Part shown: positions 54,561 through 64,000 of the stretch, one piece after another
Layout of the letters: each line of letters starts with the position of its first letter
How positions within the stretch are numbered: the stretch's first letter is position 1
Assembly (NCBI GenBank): GCA_963576565.1
Contig: OY755047.1
Span: 8,650,931-8,714,930 of the forward strand
Length of the DNA: 64,000 bases
Reading direction: 5' to 3'
Origin: Aspidapion aeneum
Lineage: Eukaryota > Arthropoda > Insecta > Coleoptera > Brentidae
Program-made: the position numbers and the translations under genes
The notes under the pieces: generated by a model
What the model saw: only the letters and a program-made list of their open reading frames with translations
Database searches by the model: none
What the model was told of the DNA's origin: nothing

Positions 54561-55084
54561 TATTATTTTTTTGCTTACATCTAAAGATTTTATCATATCA
54601 AACATGAAAAAGCATTTTTCCCACAAATTAGGCCTTGTTCTCCACCCCTAACATGTCAAAATAACAAGAGACAAGAGGAAAAAATTAACAGTACAGAATC
54701 AGTAACCGGCTAATTTCTTTCTGTGGCTTAAAAGCTGTATTTGAAGATAAATGGCAACATTGTCCTAGAAATCGTATGCTTAGTTTAATCAGCCTGACGC
54801 TCGAAAGATGTCTGCGCCTGCGCAGTCTGTTAGGAATTACACCACAACATACTTTAAAAATACTCATTTACGCATATATTAGTCTAATTTGTAAACGACC
54901 CCTTATCTTTATTTTTCCTCTTGTCTGAATCCGGACCTATGCACTCTTTGACAGCTGTTTTCTTGATGAAAATTGACACAGTCCAAAGTTATCTCAAAAA
55001 TAATGTTATAGAGTGTACTTTTCGCAGATAAAACCGTTGGGTGTCTCGTAATAGACCAGTGTACTGTGGACTAACAGATTGCCT

Positions 55085-55220
55085 CTTCTTAGTACTTTAT
55101 TTATGTTACATGTTCAGTAGTCTTTAATGCAGTTTACCGTTTTCAATTAAATCGAATGGATCTACTCACAATATATTTTGCGACAATGGAACGCATTTTA
55201 CAGGATACATAAATCATTAA
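55085..55220. repeat. diverged outlying satellite unit
   Basis: ATGCAGTTTACCGTTTTCAA, ATCGAATGGATCTACTCACA and GCGACAATGGAACGCATTTT parallel ATTGCATTTAATCGTTTTCA, ATAGAATGGATCTACCAACA and CCGACAACGGTACACAATTT of the array. It is a strongly decayed unit beyond the homogenised block. 54560-55085 holds no other recognisable feature. Confidence 0.6.
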
Positions 55221-55365
55221 ATACGAGGGTCATGCTAAAACTCTTAAGATCTTTCTAATCATAACAAAAACATTTCTTGGAAAAAAAAGCCAAGTATCCG
55301 AAAATAGTATTCCGTAAAAAGAATTGAGATAAAGGTAAAACCCAGTTCTCCAAGACAAATTTCTA

Positions 55366-57300
55366 TACAGTCTGTTCCTGTCTTATAAAATGTGACACGC
55401 AAGTGTACATACTCATTGCATGGAGATATTGTTTGTCCATTGTCTAATTCTAACTCACTTAATTCGTTTCCATTACATAAGTACTGTGTATTTTCTCATC
55501 CATGTCTTCTTTATCATTCGCTACAATTACAATTATGGTCGTCAGCAAACTGTAGTGTGTATATGGTAAATCGATCGTTAAGTTGTATTCCCATGCCGTG
55601 TGCTTTAGGTTTCCAGTTTTTTAGAGCTACTGCGATATATATTTTAAAAAGAGTTGGTAATATACAACATCCCTGTCTTAAGCCTTTCGTTATCCAAAAT
55701 TCCTTTGAAAGTCGATTTTTTCCAATTTTAATTTTAGATTTTGACCCTTTGTAGTATTCTTTTATCGCTTTTATATATGTATGATTGATATTAGTTTGCT
55801 CTAACACTGTTCATAATTTTTCCACTGGAACGGTGTCATATGCTTTTAGTAGGTCCACAAAGGTAACATGAGTCTCTATATTTCTAGCACTCCTTTTCTC
55901 AATTACTTCTTTAAATCAAAAAACATTATCACTACAAGATTCTGCCTGCACGAAACCCACTTTGCTCTTCGTGTTCATGTTTATGGAAATCATTCTCCAT
56001 TAGATCTTTAAGAATCCTACCATACAATCTACTTAGATTACTGGTTTCTGAAATTCCTCTGTAATTGTTGCAATCCAGCTTGTTTCCTTTTCTATGTATT
56101 TAGGATATGAATGCAATTTTCCAATCATCAGGTACTTGATGTTCGTTTGTGCATTGATTAATAATATATGTGAGATTTTCTAGAAGTTTTTCTGATCCAT
56201 ATTTGAACATTTCAGCGTATATTCTCCATGTCCGTTAGCTTATTCGGATTTAAGCTTTTTATACTACTCTTTACCATTTCTTTTTCGATGATTACTTTCT
56301 CTCCATGTACTTCTATGTCTCTCCTCGGAGAGACTGATAGATATTCGGGTCTCCTTTCCTGCAGCAGTGCCTTGTAGTGTTCTGTCCATTGTTCTGGCTT
56401 GATGATCTGAATGTTTACTTTTTCTGTTGGGTTTTTTACTGTAGAAATGAATTTTCATACTTCAGAACTCTGCCTACCTCCTACATGTGTATTTATATCG
56501 TGGCGTTTTCGCTCGAACATTTAATTTTTTTCCGTGTATATCAAATTTCTTAGCTGTCTTTTGGTTTTCCTGTAGATTTCTAGGTCTCTTTGCTCTTTAG
56601 TACTGAGCCATCGTAAGTATGTGCGTTTTTCCTGTCCATTTTCTATATTTCCTCCGTCCACCACATCTTATTGTTGTTTCTATTATCTTGATATACAACA
56701 GCTTCTTTGCTTGCTTCCTTCAAGCTGTTTATTATGTTTGTATATATATATATCTCTTCAAATGAGTGTTCTTTGTTTATTAATTTTTTATCTAATCGTT
56801 TCTGATACAATATTTACGTACTTTCGATTTCTAGACTTCTAAAGTTGTATTTTTGATTTTCTTCGATGCGTTCCAGGTTTTAATTTTCTCCAATACTTTC
56901 GTCTCTATTTGTTTTTCTTAAAGGGAATATATTGGCTTTGACCAGATGGTGGTCAGATCCACAGGTAACACCACCAAGTGCTCGCACATCATACCAATTT
57001 GATTCCGAGTGTTGTTCACCTATAGCATATTCAAGGATTGATGTAAGATTTCTTGTTGGCTGAATCCAGGTATATTGGTGAATATCCTTATGTTTAAAAA
57101 AACCATTATTTATTTTTAGGCTGTGGGTTTCACACAATTGCATCAGTCTTAAGCCATTATCATTTGTTACTGCCTCTCCAAATGGTTCTATCACTTTGCT
57201 CTGGGTTTGTCTACCACCCTGTACGTTGCATGTAGCTATATTCATAGTCCTTTGTCTTTGCTTTTTTCGTCTTCGAGAATTTCCATCCATTGCTCCGAGG
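55366..57300 (-). mobile_element. LINE family 2, copy D (longest; endonuclease remnant plus RT)
   Basis: On the minus strand the start reads MNIATCNVQGGRQTQ, then jumps to IEPFGEAVTNDNGLRLMQLC, ETHSLKINNGFFKHKDIHQY and LGGVTCGSDHHLVKANI. The last has the SDH of the apurinic-type endonuclease. Most of the endonuclease N-terminal half is deleted. Downstream come NNKMWWTEEIYKMDRKNAHT, CTNEHQVPDDWKIAFIS, NYRGISETSNLSRLYGRILK and GLRQGCCILPTLFKIYI, then YTLQFADDHN. The copy ends at 55366 inside the YVYLGVTF region, so the RT C-terminus is missing. Many frameshifts are present. Confidence 0.88.
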
Positions 57301-57770
57301 CTTTATTTAGGCTTTTTGGTAATTGCTATAGTATTAGAGAACCAGTCTAATGCCTCAACCCCCTACTTGGAGGGCCAGGATTTTTAATCAAGGTTTCTCT
57401 CCTCTAGCCTTTGACGAGCCAACGTCATACTGTAAGGCAACAGCTGTAGTCTTTTATTCTATCCCTAAAAGAAAGGGTTGCCACCTACGCTATGATCACC
57501 ATACCGATGTCCATTATCTCCCTCTTTCATATCGATGTGGTCTTCTCCCGTAACCCTAGGAAAGGGATCCTATACAGGTGCTAACTCTCCGGGTCGGAGA
57601 GTACCTGGATTACGATGCATATCCTTATGTTTAAAAAAACCATTAATAGGGATCCCTTTTTCAGAAACATGAATTTTTGACTTAAATAAATAATGGAGTT
57701 TATTGAACGCACTGACAAAACAGTCCTGTACAATTATATCCATAAACGGTTTTACTATTTCTGATATCAA
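57301..57770 (-). mobile_element. LINE leader-like sequence and a second LINE family 2 fragment
   Basis: 57350-57600 is relatively GC-balanced, contains CCCGTAACCCTAGGAAAGGG and CTCCGGGTCGGAGAG, and lies where the 5' leader of copy D should be. At 57615-57645 the words ATATCCTTATGTTTAAAAAA and CCATTA repeat those at 57084-57110 (FFKHKD coding), so a second copy of the element is joined here. No open frame of length remains. Confidence 0.45.
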
Positions 57771-57964
57771 ATCCTGATCGTGAATAGCCTTGGGCTGTTT
57801 GACCTCTGTGAACGGACCGTTTTTCTTATTTTGCTTTCAGTACCATTCTGGTTCTTTACTTAACTTCTTCCTAGTTTGGTACAAGTCAAACTACACTGTG
57901 TAGGTATGAGTAGCAATATTTTTACCTTCCCAGCCCACGCAGCAATAACTAGAGAAGGCATTAT

Positions 57965-58560
57965 TTTCGATGAAAGTGCCTCGCCAAGTTCGCGCTGCCG
58001 TACCATCTTTTCTTGAAACATTTCAGCCCATATTTGACCTATCTAAAACTCTACTTCGGAATGAACTACGAATCTTAAACTTTGCACCGTCGTAGATCTT
58101 CATAAAGTTAACAACCCCTCCAAGTTTCATGGACTTCTACAAAGTAGTAAGGTAGTTACGAAATTCCAGAAACGTCAAAATTGCCACTCACTCACTCACT
58201 CATGTATAGATCATCAAAATTCTACTGTAGTCCCAGACATGCTACAAAGCGGAAATTTGGCAGACTCATAGAAATTATGACCAAACCCATGGAAAAAGTA
58301 AAACACCCATAAAGTTATTTAAAAGTGACATTGCGCACTTCCAGAAACGCTAAAGTGCTGAGCTTTGGAAGACCGATAGGAACTATGATGAAACTATAGA
58401 AAAAATAAAAAGACCCCAAAATTTTAATTTTTTTCCCTCCCCTATAAATGTAAAGTTATGAAAAAGTAAGATTGCCCACTTCCAGGAACTGAGCTTTGGA
58501 AGGCTGATAAGATCTATGATAAAAGCATAGGAAAAAATTTAAGAAGTCCAAAATTTTTAA
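57965..58560 (+). repeat. dispersed repeat, copy 2 (see 39775-40445)
   Basis: It begins with GTGCCTCGCCAAGTTCGCGC, parallel to GTGCCCCGTCAAGTTCGCGC in copy 1, and keeps the same order of blocks through AAAATTTTAATTTTTTTCCC. Both copies have two or three internal sub-repeats. It has no coding sequence. Confidence 0.7.
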
Positions 58561-58664
58561 TAAGGCATTGCAAAAGTTTTGAACAATATTCCCCATATTT
58601 TACTACTTTAAAACCTAAATATTATTCAGATCCTTTAAAAACGGAGTGAAATCATAACAAAATA

Positions 58665-59000
58665 TTTCATGTAAAAAAAGCCAAGAACGCGAAAATGGTA
58701 TCCCGTAAAAAGAATTGAGATAAAAGTAAACCCAAGTTTTTCAATAAAAATTTCAAAATGAAAGGTTCTTAGTAGTTTGGAAATGTTTTTCTAAACTTGG
58801 CCAATACGACTGCAAATGACTAAATTGAACATAAAGAAGTTTGGCTGTAATAGCAAAGGTTAAAAAAATCATTTACAATCTAGTAAAAACCTTCCATATT
58901 GAAATTTGTATTAATGAACTTGGCTTTACATTTATCTCAATTCTTTTTGCGAAATACCATTTTCGCGTACTTGGCTTTTTTTACATGAAATGTTTTTGTT
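58665..59000. repeat. inverted repeat with GCCAAGAACGCGAAAATGG arms
   Basis: AAAAAGCCAAGAACGCGAAA, ATGGTATCCCGTAAAAAGAA and TTGAGATAAA (58677-58727) are inverted at about 58935-58985. A single-arm copy is at 55285-55345. This suggests a foldback of ~335 bp with decayed ends. Confidence 0.6.
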
Positions 59001-59124
59001 ATGATCCACTTTTCTTTTCAGAAACACAGTATTTCTAGAAGTCTAAAATGGTCCAAAAATCACATCTATTGACAGTACCGGTCGGTCAGTATAAAATATT
59101 TCAAGGAATATTGTGAGGACATAC

Positions 59125-59540
59125 TTAACGAAAAAACAACAAAGATTGCGGGCAATTCCTCAAAAGGGGATATTAGTACCTCGCATACTAGTTTCGGTCT
59201 TCTTGGACCTTTTCGGTACGAGCGTAACAAGTGTTAAGGGACGATTAATGGGGATGATGGTGTCTGAAAAGGAAACATGAAATGTGGACATTTACTGAAA
59301 ACAGACCAACTGGGTAGCCTCAGGTTTGAGGCGAAATTTGACGTCACTACGGAGACAGATATAATCAGTCTCAGTAAATCTCTCAAGCCCGGAGATTTTC
59401 AGACACCATCATCCCCATTAATCGTCCCTTAACACTTGTTACGCTCGTACCGAAGAGGTCCAAGAAGACCGAAACTAGTATGCGAGTTACTAATATCCCT
59501 TTTTGAGGAATTGCCCGCAATCTTTGTTGTTTTTTCATAA
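59125..59540. mobile_element. foldback element with ~145-bp arms
   Basis: The left arm (AACAACAAAGATTGCGGGCA, ATTCCTCAAAAGGGGATATT, AAGGGACGATTAATGGGGAT) is inverted in the right arm (ATCCCCATTAATCGTCCCTT, AATATCCCTTTTTGAGGAAT, TGCCCGCAATCTTTGTTGTT). The ~125-bp loop contains TTTGACGTCACTACGGAGAC. A few mismatches put it at moderate age. Confidence 0.85.
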
Positions 59541-59836
59541 AATATTTCTTGATAATTTTTCCTGACAAATATAGGCAGCAAAAATCGCACCTTTATAAAT
59601 AAAATCCAAAAATATATTTTGACCACAGAATGGACGAATACACCCAAAACATCACGTCAGTCCACAGATGACTTCTTGGAAAGGCCCATTTGCCTCTTTT
59701 GTCACGTACCTCATAAACTACAAAAGATACCAGTTATTCTTCTGTTTATTTTTTTACCGCACGCGCACCACTTAGAAACCTTAGCAACGCGTCACTAAGA
59801 CAGCTTCAATAATTTGACATGTTTATTTATAAATTA

Positions 59837-59989
59837 CAGTCGAAACCTCTCTAACTCGAACCTTTTAAGTGGTCTCTGCACTTTTTATATGAATTTTAAC
59901 CTCTTTAACTCGAATTTCTATAAGTCGACTCTCCGTAACTCGAACTGATTTGGTTGTCCCTTGAAGTCCGACTTATAGAGATTCGACTG
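59837..59989. mobile_element. Tigger-like MITE (CAGTCGAACCTCT family), 153 bp
   Basis: The ends CAGTCGAAACCTCTCTAACT and AGAGATTCGACTG are flanked by TA. It shares CTGCACTTTTTATATGAATT and TTTGGTTGTCCCTTGAAG with the other copies but has an internal deletion of about 30 bp. Confidence 0.9.
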
Positions 59990-60035
59990 TACATTTAATT
60001 TAAAAAAAAGATACTCATAGGTAAAATATTGTACC

Positions 60036-60149
60036 TAACACATGCGGAAAAGTGTCTTTACCACCCTTGACGGCTTGATCGAACTCCGCTCCGCGTCGTT
60101 CGGCCAACTGCCGTCACGTGCGGTAAAGTATCATTTTCCACACTTGTTA
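60036..60149. mobile_element. 114-bp MITE with TAACACATGCGGAAAAGTGT ends
   Basis: TAACACATGCGGAAAAGTGT then CTTTACC is inverted as GGTAAAGTATCATTTTCCAC then ACTTGTTA. The loop is GC-rich (CCGCTCCGCGTCGTTCGGCC). The inner parts GACGGCTTGATC and GGCCAACTGCCGTC extend the pairing. Confidence 0.75.
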
Positions 60150-60254
60150 CGTAAATAACTATTATCTCCTAGCGGAGGGAGGTTGGAAACTAATGATATT
60201 CATTCGAATCTCGTTTGCTGCTGCTTAAATGATTAAGCCAAGGCGCTCTGATTT

Positions 60255-61480
60255 TTCCTTGACCTTAAATGTTTGCCTCCATTATAGTGTGTCTTCTCCT
60301 TCTGGTGCCTTATCATCAATTGACGTTGGCGATCATTCTGGCCTATATTACTTTGTTAACAGCGGCTCTAAATAATTCTGCAGATGTTTTTCCGGTCCAT
60401 TGTCTCAAATTAGGTAACCATGAAATTCGGCGTATTCCAGGACCTCTCTTACCATCCACTTTTTCTTGAATAACCAATTGCATTATTTCGTATTTTTGGT
60501 TACGCATTATATGTCCAAAGTATGCCAGTTTTCGTTCTATACATAACGTTTTCCCTTACGTCTTGCCTGTCAGTCAAAAGGGTCAACGGTTGAAAGACTA
60601 GCGTACACACTTGATAGTTTTAACGTACGTTTTTAGATCAGTTTTTGATACACCATGGAGGAAGCACTGCTTTTGTCAATAATGTTTTTTGTTTTAAATG
60701 TCTATGACTTAACCGTTTCAGTAGCTAAACATAGTTTTTAACCAGTTTTTCAAAATGTTGTGCTGATTTAGTTTGGTAATGTCCCCTGAAGATGTAAGTT
60801 TCTGCTTACGAAACATGTCGGAACTATTTGTTTAAAATAAATTAAAAATTAGTGGAGGACGACAATAACCTGTTTGATTTCCTAAAAAATTATCTTATCT
60901 AATATCGGACGTTTCGTATACCAACTTCTAAGTTGCACTTCAAAGGCATTAAAATTGTTTGCACTACCACAAGAAATGCCGCTAAAACTGACGTTTTACC
61001 GGAAACAAAGCCTCTACCGATCAATTCAACAGGTTCAGTTCAGGCAAAACGTACGTTTTATTGTCCACACAAAAGGTTTTGCCTGATCCGTTTTACCTGA
61101 TCAAGTAAAACGTCAGGCAAAACGTTATGTGTAGACTCCCGCTTTAGGATGCCTCGGTAGCACCACATTTCAAACGCCTCGAGTTTTCTGCAAGCTGTCT
61201 TCGCCAATGTCCATGATTCTACGCCATACATCAATATAGAGAATACGTAACATTTTAATAAACGAGTTCTAACATTTGAATTAAGTTTTATTTTACACAA
61301 AAGTTTTCATATGATTGAAGTAGGATCTGCCCTTCTCGATTCGTATTTTTATTGCTTTTATTTGGTCCCAATTACTATTTATTTGTGCTCTTACAGAGTT
61401 AATGGTTGATACTGTCTCAATTGGGGTACCTCTTACATAAAGCTGTACATTTTGAACATCTTGTTTGGTTCTAATTATCA
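60255..61480 (-). mobile_element. LINE family 4 RT C-terminus, split by an insertion
   Basis: Minus-strand coding starts MIIRTKQDVQNVQLYVRGTP then IETVSTINSVRAQINS (61480-61300). It continues KLNSNVRTRLLKCYVFSILM, YGVESWTLAKTACRKLEAFE and MWCYRGILK (to about 61140). After a foreign block (about 60560-61135) it resumes with ERKLAYFGHIMRNQKYEIMQ, LVIQEKVDGKRGPGIRRISW and LPNLRQWTGKTSAELFRAAV (60530-60350). The GHIMR...GKRGPGRRR-SWL-NLR-W order is typical of RTE-like LINE C-termini. Stops near 60345. Confidence 0.85.
60560..61135. mobile_element. insert in LINE family 4 with a retroelement-end motif
   Basis: AAACGTACGTTTTATTGTCC and TTAACGTACGTTTTTAGATC are scattered inverted words near the two ends, and ATAACGTTTTSCCT occurs at both junctions in inverse orientation. 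Inside, CCCTGAAGATGTAAGTTTCT then GCTTACGAAACATGTCGG is a stem flanked by the CTGAAGATG / CGAAACATGTCGG consensus seen at 3' ends of animal retroelements, followed by AATAAATTAAAAATTA. So the insert is itself composite. Confidence 0.5.
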
Positions 61481-61504
61481 TTACCTATGTTTTGTTGGCA
61501 TATT

Positions 61505-61582
61505 ATAATCTTTGGGCAATCATTTGGGCCAGAATAATCTTTGGGCAATCATTTGGACCAGAAAAATCTTTAGGCAATCATA
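61505..61582. repeat. 29-bp minisatellite, 2.7 units
   Basis: Units of ATAATCTTTGGGCAATCATT then TGGRCCAGA; the third is partial and has diverged (AAAATCTTTAGGCAATCAT). Confidence 0.9.
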
Positions 61583-61634
61583 TTTTACCAATTTTTTTTA
61601 TTGATTATTCTAAATCTTAAAGCAGAAACAAGTA

Positions 61635-62281
61635 GTGAACCCTCTCCTTGCGGACACCTCTATTAAGCGGACACTCCCTTTAGCCGGACAAATTTGTTAG
61701 AACCCAGCTTTTCCCTATTTCTGTACATGCAAAATTCACTCCTATAACCGGACACTCTAATAACCGGTAACGGCAAATTTTTTTTCATTAAAAAATTATG
61801 AAACCTCTCTTAACCGGACGGAAACCTCTGACAACGGGACGGTGCTCTGCACGACATGGGCATTAATATTATGTAGTATGTTGGCAACAACGCACTCTGG
61901 AGCCGGGGAATTACCTTTTTTCCGCTTAATGCGGAGACTAAATACTTCTGTCGTATTAAAATTTACAAAATATTTTATTCGGCGGGACTGCTGTGTTTTA
62001 TTTTTATTGTTCAGTTGCGTAGTAATCGATCTCTTTGAAATTGCGCTCAGTAAAAAACTTCTTAGTTTACGTTAAAAAATGGAAGTTGTTAACGTTTCGG
62101 AGAAGGAACATCTATCAGCACGAAAGATCGCTGAAAAATTTAATATCGGAAAAACTCCAGCAGGGGAAATTGTTAATAAATATATATTAAAATTTCGCAG
62201 TTCCCTCTCATAAGCGGACACCTCCAATAAGCGGACAAAATCGAGCAAACCGTGAGTGTCCGCTTATAGGAAGTTGCACTG
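61635..62281 (+). mobile_element. pogo/Tigger-like element, second copy with HTH remnant
   Basis: The ends are GTGAACCCTCTCCTTGCGGA (tip decayed) and CTTATAGGAAGTTGCACTG. The frame near 62030-62185 reads FEIALSKKLLSLR then, after a stop, KMEVVNVSEKEHLSARKIAE and KFNIGKTPAGEIVNK, the same CENP-B/pogo helix-turn-helix as at 22023 but with a stop and changes. The two copies have independent defects. It is directly followed by a foldback element sharing a TA. Confidence 0.85.
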
Positions 62282-62283
62282 TA

Positions 62284-63811
62284 CAGCGTGTCCCATTTTC
62301 GATGGGATTAAATGGGAAACTCGGTTATTATTAAAGATATTGATTTTCTGATTGCACTTTACCGTGCTCTTTTTTGAGCCTTAAAAATGGCGTAATCAGA
62401 TTTTTGCTATACCCCGTAGTTTCGCTAATACAGGGAGTTTTTGAAAAAATTGTATTTTTAATAATCCCTTGTATCTCGCTTATTTTGCAAGATACTTTTA
62501 TTCTGTAAAAACATTGTTATGGCAACTTTTTTAGAAGAAAATAATGACGTTGTCAATTTTTTAAAATATTGTTTAGTTTTTTGAGATATGGTATTTATCA
62601 TAAAAAAATTAAATACGGACCTGGATTTTTTTTATTACTTTTTGATTGGTTTCATGCTAGTATTATCATAAAATAATAAAATTTAAAAATTTTTTGTATT
62701 TAAGTAAAAAAATAATATTTAATATTTAAAAAAAAATTAGTTCGAACCTGGATATTTCCAACATAAATTTAAACTAAAAATTGCTAGTTAAACAATTTTT
62801 AGTTTAACTGTTTTGATACTTAGCATATTAAAATGGTTTTACGTTAATTTACAGATTTATTTTGAAACAAAGTCTACGAAAATACAAAAGAAAAACAAAT
62901 TATAAAAAATAACTAATCTTTCTGATTACCATTATGTGTAAGACATTGTTGGCATGTTTTGAGTAATTTTTCTTAACGCATTTTGCATAAAAATATTTCT
63001 GCCATTTAAATATTGGGATTTTGTTGCTTGAATGAAGCAGTCAAACATATCATATTTTTCAAATCTGGATATGATCGATTTCTAGCCAGTTTAAAATAAT
63101 TGTAGCTATTTACAAAAATGACAAGTAAAATGGACAATGTCAATTCCACGCTTTTGTTTTGTAAATTTCACGACCTGCTGTTCGGTTATTAAATAATTAG
63201 TATGATATTATTTTTGTAACTTTTTAACGTTTTTTACTTTATTTATAAATCTTTTAATTATCATTTCAAAACAGATAAACTAAAATCGTTCAACTAGTGT
63301 CTCTTGCAATTTTTAATTTATAATTACGTTGGAAATTTCCAGGTTCGGACTATAATTATTTTTTCAAATATTAAATAGCTTTTTTTAACCTTAAATCAAA
63401 AAAATATTAAAGTTTTATCATTTTAAGATAATAATAGCATCGAACTAATCAAAGTAGTAATAAAAAAATCCAGGTCCGTATTTAATTTTTTTATGATAAA
63501 TACCATATCTCAAAAACTAAACAATATTTTTAAAAATTGACAACGTCATTATTTTGCACTAAAAAAGTTGCCATAGAAAGGTTTTTACAGAATAAAAATA
63601 TCTTGCAAAATAAGCGAGATACAAGGAATTAATTAAAATGCAATTTTTTCAAAATCTCCCTGTATTAGCGAAACCACGGGGTATAGCAAAAATCTGATTC
63701 CACCATTTTTAAGGGCTCCAAAAAAGAGCACGGTAAGGTGCAATCAGAAAATCAATATCTTTAATAATAACCGAGTTTCCCATTTAATCCCATCGAAAAT
63801 GGGACACGCTG
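62284..63811. mobile_element. 1.53-kb foldback element with arms of about 600 bp
   Basis: The ends CAGCGTGTCCCATTTTCGAT and ATCGAAAATGGGACACGCTG are perfect inverses, flanked by TA. The arms pair almost continuously for ~600 bp: for example TTACCGTGCTCTTTTTTGAG, AATACGGACCTGGATTTTTT and TTAGTTCGAACCTGGATATT each recur inverted. The central ~300 bp (62800-63240) are not clearly paired. No transposase is seen. Confidence 0.92.
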
Positions 63812-63849
63812 TATACTAGTTTTTGCTTTGTGTTTTAAGTGTGAGATTG

Positions 63850-63972
63850 TGTCCGCTTGTGTAGTGGTCCTGCTTCGGATATATCGCTGCAATGCTGGCA
63901 GCATATATTCGAGCGGACTGCCTCGATCACGGCGTTTCGCGAGCGTGTGGGTTCGAGTCCCACTTAACGCAT
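63850..63972 (+). ncRNA. tRNA-like Pol III promoter sequence (SINE head or tRNA pseudogene)
   Basis: GTGTAGTGGTCCTGC resembles an A box, and GTGTGGGTTCGAGTCCCACT is a perfect T-arm with B box GGTTCGAGTCC. Between them lie CTGCAATGCTGGCAGCATAT and CTCGATCACGGCGTTTCGCG, longer than a normal tRNA core. The total of about 115 bp exceeds a tRNA. It may be a tRNA-derived SINE head running off the window, or a tRNA gene with an insertion. Confidence 0.45.
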
Positions 63973-64000
63973 GGTTGTGTTGTTATGTCTAAAAAGCTAT

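Overview
The window looks like an AT-rich, transposon-packed piece of a large insect genome. A beetle is my guess, but the sequence does not prove it. The only host gene I can support is one multi-exon gene on the minus strand. It is the insect ZMIZ1/ZMIZ2 orthologue, called tonalli (tna) in Drosophila: a SUMO-E3-like SP-RING (MIZ) co-regulator of nuclear transcription factors. Ten coding exons can be joined with consistent phases and GT/AG borders, in transcript order: 31402-31178, 13756-13576, 12888-12774, 11859-11632, 11294-11103, 8194-7994, 7801-7625, 5387-5041, 1958-1497 and 107-1. The exons total 2235 nt, about 745 codons. The extreme N-terminal exons and the C-terminus after the SP-RING are outside the window or not recognised. 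From 31.4 kb to 64 kb I see no convincing host coding exon, so this is probably upstream intron or intergenic DNA.

Layout. 0-8 kb holds the conserved 3' half of the gene (Pro/Ser linker, ZMIZ domain, SP-RING). Its introns contain a degenerate minisatellite, a large foldback element carrying a LINE and an hAT-like MITE, and a 5'-truncated LINE that landed two bases past a splice donor and later received a P-like element. 8-14 kb holds the low-complexity Met/Gly/Asn/Pro/Gln-rich exons. Between them lie two 5'-truncated LINE copies, a complete type I hammerhead ribozyme and two intronic tandem-repeat blocks. 14-31 kb is a 17.4-kb intron of nested mobile DNA: foldbacks, pogo/Tigger-like elements, a second P-like element, LINEs, and an element filled with a 10-bp minisatellite. 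31-46 kb holds more LINEs (including two Jockey-like copies), several perfect foldbacks and a CpG-rich patch. 46-55 kb holds a mariner-type transposase fragment, a THAP-bearing DNA element, an hAT element with its C-terminal dimerisation region, and a ~4.2-kb satellite array with two unit types of 466 and 539 bp. 55-64 kb holds LINE fragments and foldbacks, ending in a tRNA-like Pol III promoter sequence.

Apart from the host gene nothing here works as a pathway. The interest lies in the layered insertions. Many can be read to the base because a second copy supplies the empty site, so target-site duplications (TSDs) can be assigned with confidence. All LINE and transposase reading frames seen are truncated or broken.
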